Origin: Kryptolebias marmoratus
Taxonomy: Eukaryota; Chordata; Actinopteri; Cyprinodontiformes; Rivulidae
Assembly (NCBI RefSeq): GCF_001649575.2
Contig: NC_051431.1
Span: 1,365,244-1,429,243, forward strand
Direction: 5' to 3'
DNA: 64,000 nt
The translations under genes were made by a program, and so were the position numbers. The notes under the pieces were generated by a model. That model had not been told where the DNA came from, did not search any database, and was given only the letters and a program-made list of their open reading frames with translations. Shown here piece by piece: positions 1 to 12,156 of this stretch (positions are counted from its first letter, which is position 1; the number at the start of each line of letters is the position of its first letter).

Positions 1-107
1 CAGAAGGTCCAGATGTGACAGGAGGACAGAGACAGAAGGTCCACATGTGACAGGAGGACAGAGACAGAAGGTCCACGTGTCAGGAGGACAGAGACAGAAG
101 ACTAACC
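1..107. repeat. 32-bp minisatellite, three copies
   Basis: A unit starting CAGAAGGTCCACATGTGACA and ending GGAGGACAGAGA repeats three times from the window edge; the third copy lacks two bases. The array may continue to the left. Confidence 0.85.
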
Positions 108-552
108 TGATGCTGCAGATGTTTCTGTGTCAGTAAATAAAAACAGAAATGGCAGCAGACGTGTTGAAGTAAAACCTGGTTCTCTTCATGTCGTTGGAGG
201 TCTAACTCCTGCAGACTTTCTGCTCTTTTATTTTATATAAAAACCTTTAGCTCATTCAGGAGATGGCTGCTACGACTTTTATTATTTATACTTTTCAAAA
301 TATTTAACTTTATTTACAAATATTTTCCTTCAATTCCTTTAAAAACGTCTTTTTGTTTGACATCTGCTCCAACAAACTGGGTCCATTAGCCTTTAGCTTG
401 TGTTCAGCTACTTTTAGCTTTAATGACACAGTTTCAGCTTCTTCAGCAGCTTCGTTTATCGCTCCATTTTCAAAGAAAAGGAAATGTTCAGATCCAAACA
501 CCTACAGCAACCGATGGGTCTTAATCTGGTCCAGTTTCACAGCAGGACCCAC

Positions 553-3500
553 CTGAGCGTGCTTGTGATGGTCCAGCTGTTGCTTCCTGTGGGGACCTGG
601 ATCTGGTTGGTGTCGGCGTACAGGAGGGGGACCCCGTCTCGCAGCCAGACCACATCGGGGGGGTCCTCCTCCTCGCCGCCGGTCCCCTGCAGATCACAGC
701 GCATGGACACAGGTTTGCCCACCGACGAGACAATGGTGCTGGGGCTCCGTTTGAACTCCAGGTCTGTGAGAGAGGGAAGACACCCGAGGAGAGGTCAGCC
801 ACAGTTTAAACACTAAAACCTCCCATTTCTGATGGTTTATAGTCTCTAAAAAGGCTAATTAATCTCAGGTTGGACAACATGAAGCTTTAACTACAGAATA
901 TCTTATTTTTCAGTGTTTAACTCACATATTTACCTCCTGAAATGATGAATAAGGTGATTATTGTTAGGATTTGGGTTTTTGTATTCAGTTTATTGTTTTC
1001 ATGTTTCAGTTTGAGTTTATTGTTTATTTTATTCAGTTATCTCGTTAGTCTGGTTCTTGTTCTTTGTGTCTTTGTTCCCATCATTCACTTGTCCTCAGTC
1101 TCTCTTGTCTGCCTGCCACGCCCACCTCCACCTGTCCCAAGCCTTGCAATCTTCTCACCTGTGTCCACTTCCCCTAATTACCTCCTGTCTTTAAAACCCG
1201 GTCGTCTCCTCCATTACTCGCTGGTTTGTTTGTCTGGTTCTGCTTGTCTCTTGTCCATGTCCGTTCAGTTTCTGTATTTAGTTTTCTTCTTCTTCCTTTG
1301 TTTTTGATGATCTTTTATTTTAATAAATTACTTAATTTCTCACCATGAGTCAGCGCTCTGGATTCGCCTCCTTTTCCCCACACCATGACAATTATTTTAT
1401 TAATTTTGGTCCCTCCCAGAGAAAACCTACTTCTGACTCTCATCCCTCCACCTCTCCAGGCTCTCTTCCACCTGCTCCCTACCCTCACTAATAATTTGAT
1501 TCCTGATTTTAAACAGACTGCATTTATTTAGCGTCCTTCTGGCAAACACAAAAACGTTTACAACTCAGCCATTTTTACAAATTTCAAGCTAATATTTGGT
1601 GTAGTAGTAGCTGAGAGTCCTCCCTAACTCATGCTGTAAGCACTAACAGCTCAGATAAGTTGTTTACTTTACACTCTGGCACTCAAGATGGTGGGTGATA
1701 TGCATTTATGATAAATGAAGACGTCAGAACTCATCTTGAATAGGGTTGAGTCCTAAACTTGGCAGATTTGTGTTAAGATCCGTTCTGTTTGCCGACAGCG
1801 CACACACACACACACACACACACACACCTTTGCCTTCAGCGTCGGGCGATGATAATTAAAGACCTAATTTTTCTCAAAGTCCTCCTTTGTGTGTCTGATA
1901 AACGCAGACCTGGTTTGTGTTTGAACTGATAACAGCAGTGAAGTGGAGTTCATCCACCATGTTCGCCTTTCTGACAGGTCCAGAGTCTCTCCCTGATAGC
2001 GGTTCTGACCCGAGGAGGAGGAGGAGGACAAAGGCGTCTTGTTCAGCTCTAAACAAACACAATCAGCTTCCCTGAAAAGGCTGCAGGTCGTCTGCCAAGA
2101 TGTCTGCCGGTCTGTTCAACATCCAGAACCAGTGTGGCCGTGGACGTGCCGAGGCCGCTCTGCTCACCGTGAAGGAGCTCAACAGAAACGAGAGGCATTT
2201 GTGACGTTTAAGGAAAGGCACGCAGAGTTTACGAATGATTCTGAATCTGGTGAGAACACGCACGCTTACAGGATTCTGTCCCGGGACAAACCGAAAAATC
2301 CGCTCAGGACAAAAATAACTCAAGCTTTTCTCCTTTTTTTTTTTTTGTCTGTAAGGAGTTTCCCAAGCTTGTCAACCGGCCCTCTTAGACTGTTTCAGGG
2401 TCAACCTTTGACCTTTGACCCCACAGGAGAAGCACATCTCACTCAAACTCCCATCAGCTGATGCTCAGTTTACACACAGAGCGGGGTTTGGATGCATTAA
2501 AAGTCATCCTCTCGTTTTTAACGCCTGGATGAGCTCTTTGAAGAATCTGCACGAACCAGCCCCACTTTCTGTCTCATTTTGTTGCTTTCATGTAATAAAA
2601 GCTTGTAGAGAAAGTGTCTTTGTGTGTGTGGCCTGTCTCCAGGGATTCATCTCCTCCCTTTTGTCCCCTCACTTCCCCCTGAGGTCCAACACTTTTATCA
2701 CCGCTCGTCTCTCTTCCTCCCACCCCGATGTTAAAAGTCTCGTACCAAAAATGCTTCACAAAAGTAATCCTCCGCTGCCTCCCTCCTCATCCTTCTGACT
2801 TTTTTTCCGTCCTCCATTCAGCGCCGCGCCTTTGCCCTTTTCTCCTTTTCATACCATTCTTTGGATTCATCGCTGCACATTTCACCCTCATCCCATCCAT
2901 CATTTCCCTGCTTCTCTGTGACTCAGACCAGCTTTGACTCTGAACCAGACCCCCCCCACACACATACACACACACAAACACACACACCACAACCAACAAA
3001 CACCCTGATTCTGACACAGTTGGGACGTTGTGTAAAATGTAAACAAAAACAGAATGTAATTAATTTAAATCTAAAACTTTTATTCCTAATGGAACACAGT
3101 AAACATCAAGTGTTCGTATCAGTTTTTATTGATGGAGCCTTTCCAGAGGCACTAATGCACCCCCATACCATCAGAGAGGCAGGCTGACCTCTTTGGTCCA
3201 GAGGAGACAGATCTGCTCACATCTGGCTTCTTCTTTGCCTGATAGAGCTTTAAGCAGCATCTGTGGACGGCACGGTGAGCTGTGTTTACAGAACAGAACC
3301 AGAACCAGCCTTGACCTTTGACCTCAGAGGTTTCTGCAGATTCTTCAGATCTGTTGATGATTTTAGGACCTGGAGATGAAATTATTCCTGTTTTCAGACA
3401 GTTTCTCTCAGCCTGGTGAACCTCTGCCCATCTTTCCTTCTTTAGATTCAGCCTCTAAATCCTCTTTTTATCTCCACTCCTCTCACTGACCTGCTGACAA

Positions 3501-4905
3501 TTAACCTCATTAGATATAAACATCTCTTCCAGCTGTTTCTTATCTGTCTCTTTTACTTTTACAGCCATTTATTGAACCTGGAACAACTTTGAGACGTGTT
3601 GCTGCCATAAAAAATAGATTCCTTTTTTTCCTAAAAGTCATGGTAAGTTTCAACATTTACTATGTTTCTGTGTGAATAAAATATGGATTTATGAGATTTA
3701 CAAATCATTCCCTTCAGTTTTTATTTACATTTGACACAACATCCTAACTTTGCTGGGCTGTTAAAGATCTTCCTGATTCCCGTTTGTTTTTCTGAACGGA
3801 TTGTTCTGATTCAATAAGTCTGAACTCAGATGAGTTTTACTCTGTTTGACCAGGACTTTCATGGCTTTTCAGTTTAAAATGTGACATTTATAACAAATTT
3901 GTTGCAGCAGAAACTTTCACTGAACTCTGTCAGGAAGAGAGATTTTTTTTTTTTTTACTTTTTAAACTTACTGCATGATCAGCAAACCAAATAAATGCAG
4001 AAAGGTGGAAGTCTGGAATATAAGGACTGTTGTTGTTGTGGTTTTTCCAGAATCTGTGGAATTTAACTGATGTGCTGCAACAACAAGAGGAAGAAACTCG
4101 TCGCACCAAGGCTGTTCGCAAAGCAGGAAAAATAACTTGTTTTGCAGGCGGGAATGTGGGAGTGAGACTCCTGTTTTTCCAGAAATTCTGTTTTATCAGC
4201 AGAGGCAGCTGTTGGAGAAGATCTGGAGCCATGATGAGGCCTCGGGAGGTGTCTGAGCAACATCTCAGCTCCTGTTTCCATGCAGGGAGGTCAGGGATAA
4301 ACTTCTATTTCACCCTATTTGTTCCACTTTTACTCCAACCTCAGGTCCTCTACCAGAGGCCTGGGATCTTCAGGGTTCTGTTCAGGATCTCAGCTGCTCC
4401 GAGGACTGAGCTCTTCTGGACAGAGATCTCTGAGGTTCTTCCTGGGATCTGTTGGAGATCACATGATGACCACTGGTACCCCTGAGGCCTTGACTCTCCA
4501 CAGCTTCTCTGGTTCCTCCAGCTTCTCCTGATGTTACAGTCTCTTGGGACTGCTACATCTATCACCTCTGCTTTCTTCTGGATCTTATCTATCAACACAA
4601 TGTCCTGTTGGTCAGCCATCAGCTGTTTGTCAGTCTGGATCTGGAAGTCCCACCTTGGGTGGAGTCTCTGACTGTGACTGTGGGACTTCCTGTCCAGACT
4701 CATACAGATGTTCCTGTACTCTGTTCCAGCTGCTTGGTTATGACGTTATGTGCTGGACTGTCTCAGGGACATCTTTACCCAGCCTCCATTTTGGGTCCTG
4801 CCCGGTGAGATGGACCCCAACTTCTATTTCCCTTCTTCTGCTATGATTAGTGCCTCTGTCTGTCCTTCAGTCCAGCCTTTTCTAGGATTTAATATATATA
4901 TAAAG

Positions 4906-4943
<38 letters not shown>

Positions 4944-5407
4944 CCAGATTCTTATTGTCAGCCTTTACTGTCCACCACTGTGAATAAAATCTTCTTTATC
5001 AGATTTGTGAATCATTTCTTCACAACTTTTTCTGAAGTTCTAAAACAAACTTTCATCATGTTTGAACTGAAAGAATCAATAAAAACTGCAGTAAAAGAAA
5101 ATAGGAGCTTTTATTTGTTTGTCACGTTGTTGTGAGACTTCATGTCGGCCAGATGTTGAGGCTCCTGCAGAGGTTTGCGGCTGCTCCCTCAGGGGCCCCC
5201 AGAGCTAATTGTTTTAATGAGTTAACAGCAGAAAGAAAGCTGACTGGGCTCATTATTCCTGATTTAGATGCCCTCCCAACAAGCAGGTGTGGATGGTTAA
5301 CCCTTACCTGCCAGCTGCCCGCCGCGCGCAGAGAGGACGCACAGGACCAGCAGAGTCCAGCTGCAGCGCGTCATGGTTCGGCTCCACGGGTCCCGAACCG
5401 ACTCCAT
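553..5407 (-). CDS. axl: axl-like TAM receptor tyrosine kinase, first two coding exons (partial)
   Basis: This is the 5' end of a TAM-family receptor kinase; TAM receptors bind Gas6/Protein S and act at the plasma membrane in apoptotic-cell clearance and immune damping. Exon 1 is 5407-5308 and encodes a hydrophobic signal peptide (core SWTLLVLCVLSA); exon 2 is 763-553 (211 nt) and encodes the start of the first Ig-like domain. Splice sites are cag/GTAAGG and ctcacag/AC at phase 1, and the exon 2 donor is phase 2. Exon 2 carries GKPVSMRCDLQ and PPDVVWLRDGVPL, followed by an IQVPTGSNSWTI stretch; this resembles AXL (WLRDG, TQVPLG) more than TYRO3 or MERTK. Two in-frame ATGs are possible, at 5407 and 5374; I took the first. 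Intron 1 is about 4.5 kb and holds a solo LTR, a Tc1-like copy, a LINE fragment and an (AT)n tract. The rest of the gene, including the kinase domain, lies left of the window. Choice of AXL within the TAM family is from one Ig exon and synteny, so moderately sure. Confidence 0.82.
962..1390 (+). mobile_element. Solo LTR (copy 1) with 5-bp target duplication ATTAT
   Basis: A 429-bp element starts TGTTAGGATT and ends CACCATGACA, with ATTAT on both sides (957-961 and 1391-1395). It is related to the copy at 20924-21348. No internal coding sequence remains, so it is a solo LTR. An apparent 121-residue open frame inside it is not a gene. It lies in axl intron 1. Confidence 0.85.
1555..1725 (+). 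repeat. GGTAGTAGCTGAGAGTC dispersed repeat copy
   Basis: Contains the core GTAGTAGCTGAGAGTC at 1604-1619, followed downstream by CAAGATGGTGGGTGATATGC. The same two parts recur in the same order at 52105-52230 and, inverted, at 49935-50050. Confidence 0.6.
1801..1827. repeat. (CA)n microsatellite
   Basis: Thirteen uninterrupted CA pairs. Similar short CA/GT tracts lie at 2958-2990, 41652-41668, 42764-42782, 48731-48751, 51781-51797, 52841-52856 and 58151-58162. Confidence 0.9.
3010..3765 (-). mobile_element. Degenerate Tc1-like DNA transposon (inverted relative to the copy at 56.4 kb)
   Basis: Ends at about 3019 and 3748 are inverted repeats of roughly 35 bases (GGGACGTTGTGTAAAATGTA at the left; the right end reads the same on the other strand with a few changes). 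The interior, read on the minus strand, keeps pieces of a Tc1-type transposase gene (for example the stretch coding near 3170-3300 that corresponds to a conserved LKLYQAKKKP-like segment) but is shortened and broken. It matches 56425-57675 in the opposite orientation. Confidence 0.75.
4340..4870 (-). mobile_element. 3' fragment of a non-LTR retrotransposon (LINE), broken
   Basis: On the minus strand an open frame (4703-4350) reads DFQIQTDKQLMADQQDIVLI, DKIQKKAEVIDVAVP and, after a short deletion, LQQIPGRTSEISVQKSSVLG ending KIPGLW. This order is typical of the C-terminal end of fish LINE polyproteins. The middle is shortened and out of frame, so it is a dead 5'-truncated copy in axl intron 1. 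Clade not assigned. Confidence 0.65.
4891..4940. repeat. (AT)n microsatellite
   Basis: Two TA/AT blocks separated by a short AAGGAG interruption. Confidence 0.85.
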
Positions 5408-8400
5408 CAGCGCATCTCAGCAGCTCCGAGCTCCGGGGGTCGGCTTGGAGGAACTTCTGGTCCACAGCGAAGCGGGTCCTGGGGTTTCGTTTCCTCTTCT
5501 TTTTAAGGATAAGAAACTTTTTTTTTTAAACTAAAACCGAACCTCTGAAGTCCGTCCTCTCCTCTCCGGGCTCACTTCAGTCCAGCAGAGCTGAGATCTG
5601 CGCGCTGAGCTCCTTTTACGCAGATGAATTTATCCAAAGTCTATTTGTGGAAACAGAGGGAGTATTTTTAAACCTTCTCCAGGTTCCCTCACTCAGTCCC
5701 CCCTCTCCCCCTTCAAACACTGGATTGAAATTCCTCAACTCGAGCTCTTTCCACCCTCCTTCCTCCTCCTCCTCCTCCTCCTCCTCAGAGGCCCGGCAGC
5801 TGATTGTCCCTCCTTCACTTTTTAATTACGCACAGAAGTTTCAGTTTATCAGTTTATTTCCCATCAGGGCAACATTTTACAGCAGACCAAATAAACGATC
5901 AGATTGATTTAGATGCAATAAACACTTTTCAGAGGAAATGTGTTCCCAGCTGCAGTTCAGATCAGATGAAATGAATCTTAGTCTCTGACTCAGAACAAGA
6001 AGTGAGACCTTCAGTCTGTTTTGGTTGAATCTGAGCAGCCAAAACATCCTCAGCTGCAGCCTAAATAAAGTTTTTCTGGGTCTGATGTGACTCAGGAGGA
6101 GATGCTGCTGTTTGAAGCATCCTTTGGGTCATTTTAACCCTTCATGTGCTTCAGCTCATCAGGAGAGGAACATTTCACTTTATTTAAAATAAGATTTCAT
6201 ATTAAAATCTCTTCAGCTCTTCCTTTTAAAATTAAAAGCTCCTTTTGGTCACCGTTTTGCAGATTTTAATATTTGTTTTACTAAAATGAGCTTTAAAACT
6301 CTTAGTTAGCCTCTGTTTTACTGATTTTAGCTGTTAATAACATGTTTTGTTAAGTTTAGCTGCTGTTTGAATCATTCAGTAACTGTTTCAGCCTTTTAGC
6401 TTCAGCACTTACTTTGCTCTCTTTAACATCAGTTCTGCTCACTTTAGCTTCTGTTCTGCTTGTTGAAACTTTAATAATTGGCTTTCGGCTTCATGTGATG
6501 AAAGCAGAGACGTTGGACCTCGGTCCCTCTGTCCTCTGTCCCTTTAAGACGGGCTCTGAGGACAGTGTTGTGTTCCCAGGGTCTTTATTGGACACACAGA
6601 GGGACTGAGAAAGGCCCCATTGTACGTCCTCTTTTCATCCGAGCAGGAGGGAGGGGGGTCAGGGGTCATGGATGGGGGTCCCAAACAAGAAAGAGGGAGG
6701 TGTGTGTGTGTTCTACTCAGAAACACAAAGTTTGGAGGCTCGATGAGTCTGAAGGAGTTTTTTTTTAAGCTGGATGGACTTTAAGTCTAAAAATTTTCAC
6801 TAAAATTCATTAAACTCGACTCAGACCTTTAAATAAAAACACAAACTTCAAGAAATAAAACAAACTGTTGTTTCAAACTCAAACTTCGTGTTTGATTTAA
6901 AGCTCAGAGGATCTGAAAAATCAGGTTTGAATGTTGGAACTCCTCTGCCCTCTGCTGGAGCAAAACTGAAAAGGGCAGAAAGATTTAATATTTAATAATT
7001 AAGAATTAAGAATTAATATTATACACGAGCAGGCTGAAGTTTATCAGCTTTGGTTTTAGACACATCTAAACTAGGAAAAAAGGGAAACAAAACGTTCATG
7101 ATGCAGTTTTAAAAAGTTTGATGTTATTTTTTAGCAAAAAGTTTCCTTCTTATTTCGTTTGTTCTGAATTTCCCCACTGATGAACAAATAAAGGATTATT
7201 ATATCATTTTATTACTTATTCTCTTATTTTTTCATTATATTTTCCTTAAACTGTTGAAACGGATCCTGTTATTGATCATTATTTCTGCTCTTTTCTGATG
7301 TTTAGATGCAAAAAACCACTATTAAAACTTAACTTTATGTTTTTTTTAGACATTTTCAAGGAAAGCTGCAGCCCTGCGTTGACTCGAACAAACATATTTG
7401 CTTCTCTTAAAGCTAATATTTCATTAAAGAGCTCTTCTTCAGATGCAGACATAAACCCCACCAAGGAATGCCTATCACCCGCTGCCTTTCCTGTCAGAAG
7501 AAAGGTCAGAGGTCAGATCTTCCTGTCGGTTAAAGGTCGGCCATCTTTAACCAAGTTGACCCGACAGTTATTCAGCTGTTCATCCACCTTCAATTTTACT
7601 TAAACCTATCCGCTGCTTCATGAGATATTTTGCTAACAGACATGTGATTTTGGAACATGTTAAGACGTTCATGTGGTTCCATGATCCTCTATAATCGGTT
7701 ATTTATTTATTTTTATCCTTCAAGTAAAGAGTTTTTTCAGTAAAGCAGCTCGAATGTGATTTTGTTTAAATCTTTGCTGTAAATCAGAACAAAGTAAAAG
7801 AGGATTTTCTGCTGATTGTTGCTTATTGTGACTCTGTTCTTCCTGCTGGATTCTTATTATCCTCCATCTGTGGAGCCGCTGAGACGCAGGACTCATCCTG
7901 TTACGTAACGATTCTCTTATCTTCTGGTCCAAACGACAGAATTTAATCCCTTATTGATCATATTTGGAGACGGATGGAGGTCAGGGCAGATTAAAAACTT
8001 GGCTTTTCACAGCTCTGCAACAACAGGCTTCCATCTGTGCAAAAGTAATAATCCCTGTGTTTTAATCTGCCTCAGCAGGAGTCATCGGAGGGCAGAGATG
8101 TGTGAAAACAGGTTGGAGTCTGATTTTATAACAAGCTGGTATCATCTGTCGTACGTGGCGTGCAGGAGTGAATAAAGAGGCTTTAATCTGAGCAGGTTTT
8201 CTCTGTAGAAGAGCAGAACCAGTTTATCTGATTATTTGAGCCTCTTTCTGCTCACAGAAACAGGCTCAGCTCCAGTTTTTCCTCTCAGCAGCCCGGCTTT
8301 AAAGGCCTAAATCGGGGATTATTTGCCGTCTCTCTCCGCCTCTTGGCCCATTTTTCAGCATCAGTCGCTCTGCTCATCATTTCAGCTCCTGCTGCTGCTC

Positions 8401-8411
8401 CGAGCAGAACC
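5408..8411. other. Intergenic region between axl and the PH-domain gene (divergent promoters)
   Basis: Contains the axl 5' flank (5408-5640, GC-rich), a CCT-rich microsatellite at 5760-5785, a TTTAGC-type repeat (about 6240-6480) and otherwise AT-rich sequence with no recognisable exon. The two genes are transcribed away from each other. Confidence 0.5.
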
Positions 8412-11400
8412 ATGAGCCCGGCGGGGGTCCACCGAGGCTTCCTCAGGAAGTATGGTAGGATCTCACTTTTTATCTGTTGGTTTATTTGCTGTTTTAGCTG
8501 CAAGCTTTGCCCAAATATTGGAAGCCAAAAACAGCTTTAGATGAAAAATAATTAACAAAATTAGATTCGGGACTGTGTGAACCCAAATTTGAGCTGATTT
8601 GTTTGTTTCTGTGACGCCGACGTCACCTGAGGACAGTTTGAACCTTCAGATCGTTTTAAAAAGACAAAACCTTAAAAAATGAAAGTAGAAAACAACACGA
8701 GAGGGCTCGTTTCTTCAGATCAGGACTTTCATGGAAGTTCATCACCCTGAGAGTCACTCTGTCATCAAATCCATCCCAGATGTTTCTGCAGAATGTTGGA
8801 TGTTGACTTCCATCCGTTTCATATCTCCTGTTGCATCCTGGTTGTTGGATCATGGTTTACTGGCTCCTCCGGTCTTTTTCCTGCTGCTCATGGAGATCAT
8901 CGGCACCTTAAACCCTCACTGAGCGGGTCAGAACTTTACTAGTTTTTCGGCATCGGGCAGCTGCGTGATGAAAAGACTTTTATGTAAAGGAAAAAGAGCT
9001 TCTGCGGAACAGAGAAACACACAAACAGAATCCAGAACGATTTAAACTGACGATCAGAAAAACAAACCAGGTGAGAAACCAAAGAAATAAAACGTCACAA
9101 AGTTTAAGAGTAGTTCTTGTAGTTTTGATCTGCTCTTTGGTGTTTTCTGTAGGTTTGGTTTTCTGCTTCCTGTTCTCTTTAGTTGCTTCCAGCTCGACAC
9201 ACCTGTTGGTCGTCGGTGATCAGCACACCTGTCCTCCATCACCGATCACCACCTCAGGGCTGAGACGCTTCCTGCTTGACTCAGAGTTTATAAAATCTCC
9301 TAAATCTGCTTCCTGTTCTCCTGGATTCGACCAGAAGTCTCATGAAAACAATCAAACAGCTCTTAGAGGAGATATTCTGCCCCCTAGTGCTCAAACCTCT
9401 ATACACGCAGATATTTGGTACCTTAAAGTACTAAAAACCTTCATTTATGATATATTTGGAATATATGCACCAGTTTTAAAGTCTAGTTGACTTTTCAATG
9501 CCATCTTGTTGGTTTTGTGCTGCTTCCTGTTCCTGTTTGGCCAAGTTTGGAAGTTTGTTGCTGGACAATTAAAGAAAATCTTATTAAAACTAAAATCTAA
9601 ATGTCCAAAAAGGATAGCTTGGAGCTAAAGTAGAAAAAGAAACAAACAGAGTCGTTAGCTGAGCAGATTTCAGAAACAATGAAGAGATCTTAATGTGTTT
9701 CTGTGAGGAAAGAAAGTGAAATAATTAGAAAAGTTTCAAAGTTGGAACAACCAGCAGCTGTTTAGATTCATGAAATAAAAACAGAAAACAGTCGTGTGAA
9801 TGCTGAGTGTTTACTGCATTCACCCGCAGAAGATGAATTTTTGGCTTTAATTTGAATAAAAAGCCTCAGATTATTGTTGTAAATTCCCATCAGTGCCTCG
9901 GTTCTCCCTCCGCTGCAGCTGTTGCTCTCACCTTCATCTCTAATAAATACAACAATGCAGGTCGTTCTCCGTCTGTTATCTCCTTACACAACAGGTGGGG
10001 ACACCTACAACACAACTACAGGATGAAAATGGGACAGAAATGTTTTTGTTCAGAGGTTAAAGGTTTCTCTGATGTTTGATGAAGCTGTTTCCCTGTTCAT
10101 CAGACTTCTGGGTTAATTCAGAACTCAGAAACACGAGGAAACGGATCATCGGAGCTGAAAACCAAAGGATGAGGCTTGTTCTGTTTCCACAGCTCCTTTC
10201 CTCAGAATATATTCAGATATTTGTTTTGTTTCCAGTAAAGCTCAGCCTCATTACAGCTATCTGCTTTTTGTTGAAGATAAACTTGTATAAATGTTCTGTT
10301 TGCAGATTTAAGAACCACACTTTGTTACTGAAATGACCCTGTAGGAAACAAACTGAAGATGAAAGTTTTAATTTAATTATTTCTCTGAAAATAGCAGCAT
10401 TTATTCCTAATAAAAAGCCTGCTTGCTGCTCTGCAGGGGGATTCATGTTCAAGCAGTGGAAGGAGAAGTTCCTGGTTCTGACCATGGAGGGAAGCCTGCT
10501 GGTGTGCCGGGACGCAGAGTCCCCCCCGGACCAGGTGGTGCCTCTGCAGTCCGGCTGCCAGGCCGTCGCCGAGGGCCGAGAGATCCTGGACCTGCCCAGG
10601 TTACCCCCGGGGGGCCGCAGGGACTGCTGCTTCGCCCTCATCCTGCCCCAGAACAAGTTCCTGCTGCTGCTGTCGGACGGGCCGGAGGACTGCAGGTTGG
10701 CTCCTGGTCTTTGGCCTCTGCTGTCTTTTGTCCCACTGCCTATCAGGCCTTTTACTGATTTAATGTTTAGCTGGGTCTGTCCTGTTATCGGCCTGGATCT
10801 GTGTCAGAGATAACGGCTTGTTGTTTTTACTTTCCAGTCTCTGGCTGAAGCTCATCAGGAAAGTCAGAGAGGTTAGTCAGCACTTTTTGTCTCCATTAAA
10901 CCTTTTATTTGATTTTTGTTGCTCTCATTTCAAGTTGGGCTCTTTAACAAACAACAATGATGCAGAAAGCTTAAAAACGCACATTGCCACTCACTCTCAT
11001 GACGTTGAAGTTTTTATAAAATGAAACAGAAGCCGTGAAGTTTGAGACTTTTTAACTTCAAACATTTGATAAAGAGAGCAGCTATTTTCACCCTGCAGAG
11101 ATCAGAGACGTGCCGTCATGGAGGGGAAAGATAAAGTCTGTAAAATAATAAAATAATAATAAAAGTGATGTGATCCTCAGGAGGCTGGATAACGATTCAG
11201 ATCGAACCTCAGCTGAACTCCAGTCTTCATTTAATCAACAGAAACAAAACAGAAAAGCTGCTTCTTTATGATTTAGGATAAAAAACAGAATCCAGGTGTG
11301 TGTTAACACAATGCCAGAGCGGAAAGTCATCAGCAATGACCTCAGAGAAGCAGCTGGGAGGGGTCAAAGGTCATCTGGGGTCCATCGTTTTACAGACAGA

Positions 11401-12156
11401 AAGATTATTCACAAGAGGAGACATTTAGGACAGCTGCAGATTCACCCTGAAGGTCAGACTGTGCAGTGCTCAGCCTCTGCAGCTCCTTCTGGATTTTAGC
11501 AGAGAATCTTTCTTCAGTTTGATTTAAAATCGTGACTCTTTGATAACGAGCGTTTGTGTCCTAAGCTTCAGGGTTTCTGTTTTTCAGGGCGTCTCGTCGC
11601 CCCGCGGCCTTCAGAGGCAGCGCAGCTTCACGCCCTGCATCACAGACCGAGACCCGCCGTCCGCCCGGGAGCCCGGGTCGCCCTGGGTTGGGGGGGGCTC
11701 GCTCAGAGACAGAGGTCACAGCTTGATTTATGAACATTTCACCCGAGGTCAAGGTTCAAACAGAGATATTTAAAATAAAAGGATCTTAAATGTCGTCCCA
11801 CAGCCGGACCCCGGCGGCCTCTGAGGAGCGTCTCCGTGGCCCCGCCTCACCGCGTCTCAGACTGCCTTCGCCACGGCAACAGCAGCGACGCCCGGGCGGT
11901 GAGGGCGGTGTGCCTGCTGATGGGCGGAGCCGCGGCCTCCTCCGCTTTGGGCTACCTCAACGCCTGCGCCCCCTCCTCGCCCCTCGCCACCAGGGCCCCC
12001 GAGGGGCCCCACGGCTCGGGGGCCTTCTCGGACCTTCCGGCGGGGGGTCAGTTCCACGCCTGCAGCCCGGACGTCGACTCGCCTCCCTTCAACAGCTTCG
12101 ACTTCGAGGCTGACTCCGACTTTGACGCGTTTGACTGCGGAGGGTTCGCCTTCTGA
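8412..12156 (+). CDS. PH-domain protein with acidic-aromatic C-terminal tail, complete (271 aa)
   Basis: Five exons join in frame: 8412-8454, 10437-10695, 10838-10871, 11588-11714 and 11804-12156. The start ATG has A at -3. Residues about 4-112 look like a pleckstrin-homology domain: an initial RGFLRKYGG strand, FKQWKEKFLVLTMEGSLLVC, a ILPQNKFLLLLSDG strand and a final helix LWLKLIRKVRE containing the conserved PH tryptophan. PH domains usually bind phosphoinositides or proteins at membranes. After it come a basic, serine-rich linker (RQRSFTPCITD), a small hydrophobic glycine/alanine-rich patch (VCLLMGGAAASSALGYL), and a tail ending FDAFDCGGFAF. I do not recognise the family; the alanine/glycine patch recalls the tail anchors of PLEKHB/evectins, but the similarity is weak. 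Intron 1 is about 2 kb. A polyadenylation signal AATAAA lies at 12390. The exon chain is firm; the function is inferred from the PH fold only. Confidence 0.85.

Noticed and set aside
942..1307. 121-residue ORF
   Set aside because: Lies inside a solo LTR; the leucine/serine-rich reading is the T-rich LTR sequence.
2100..2204. 34-codon GC-rich ORF starting MSAGLFNIQNQCG in axl intron 1
   Set aside because: It looks codon-like, but there is no family resemblance I can name, no splice donor and no supporting context. Not called as a gene.
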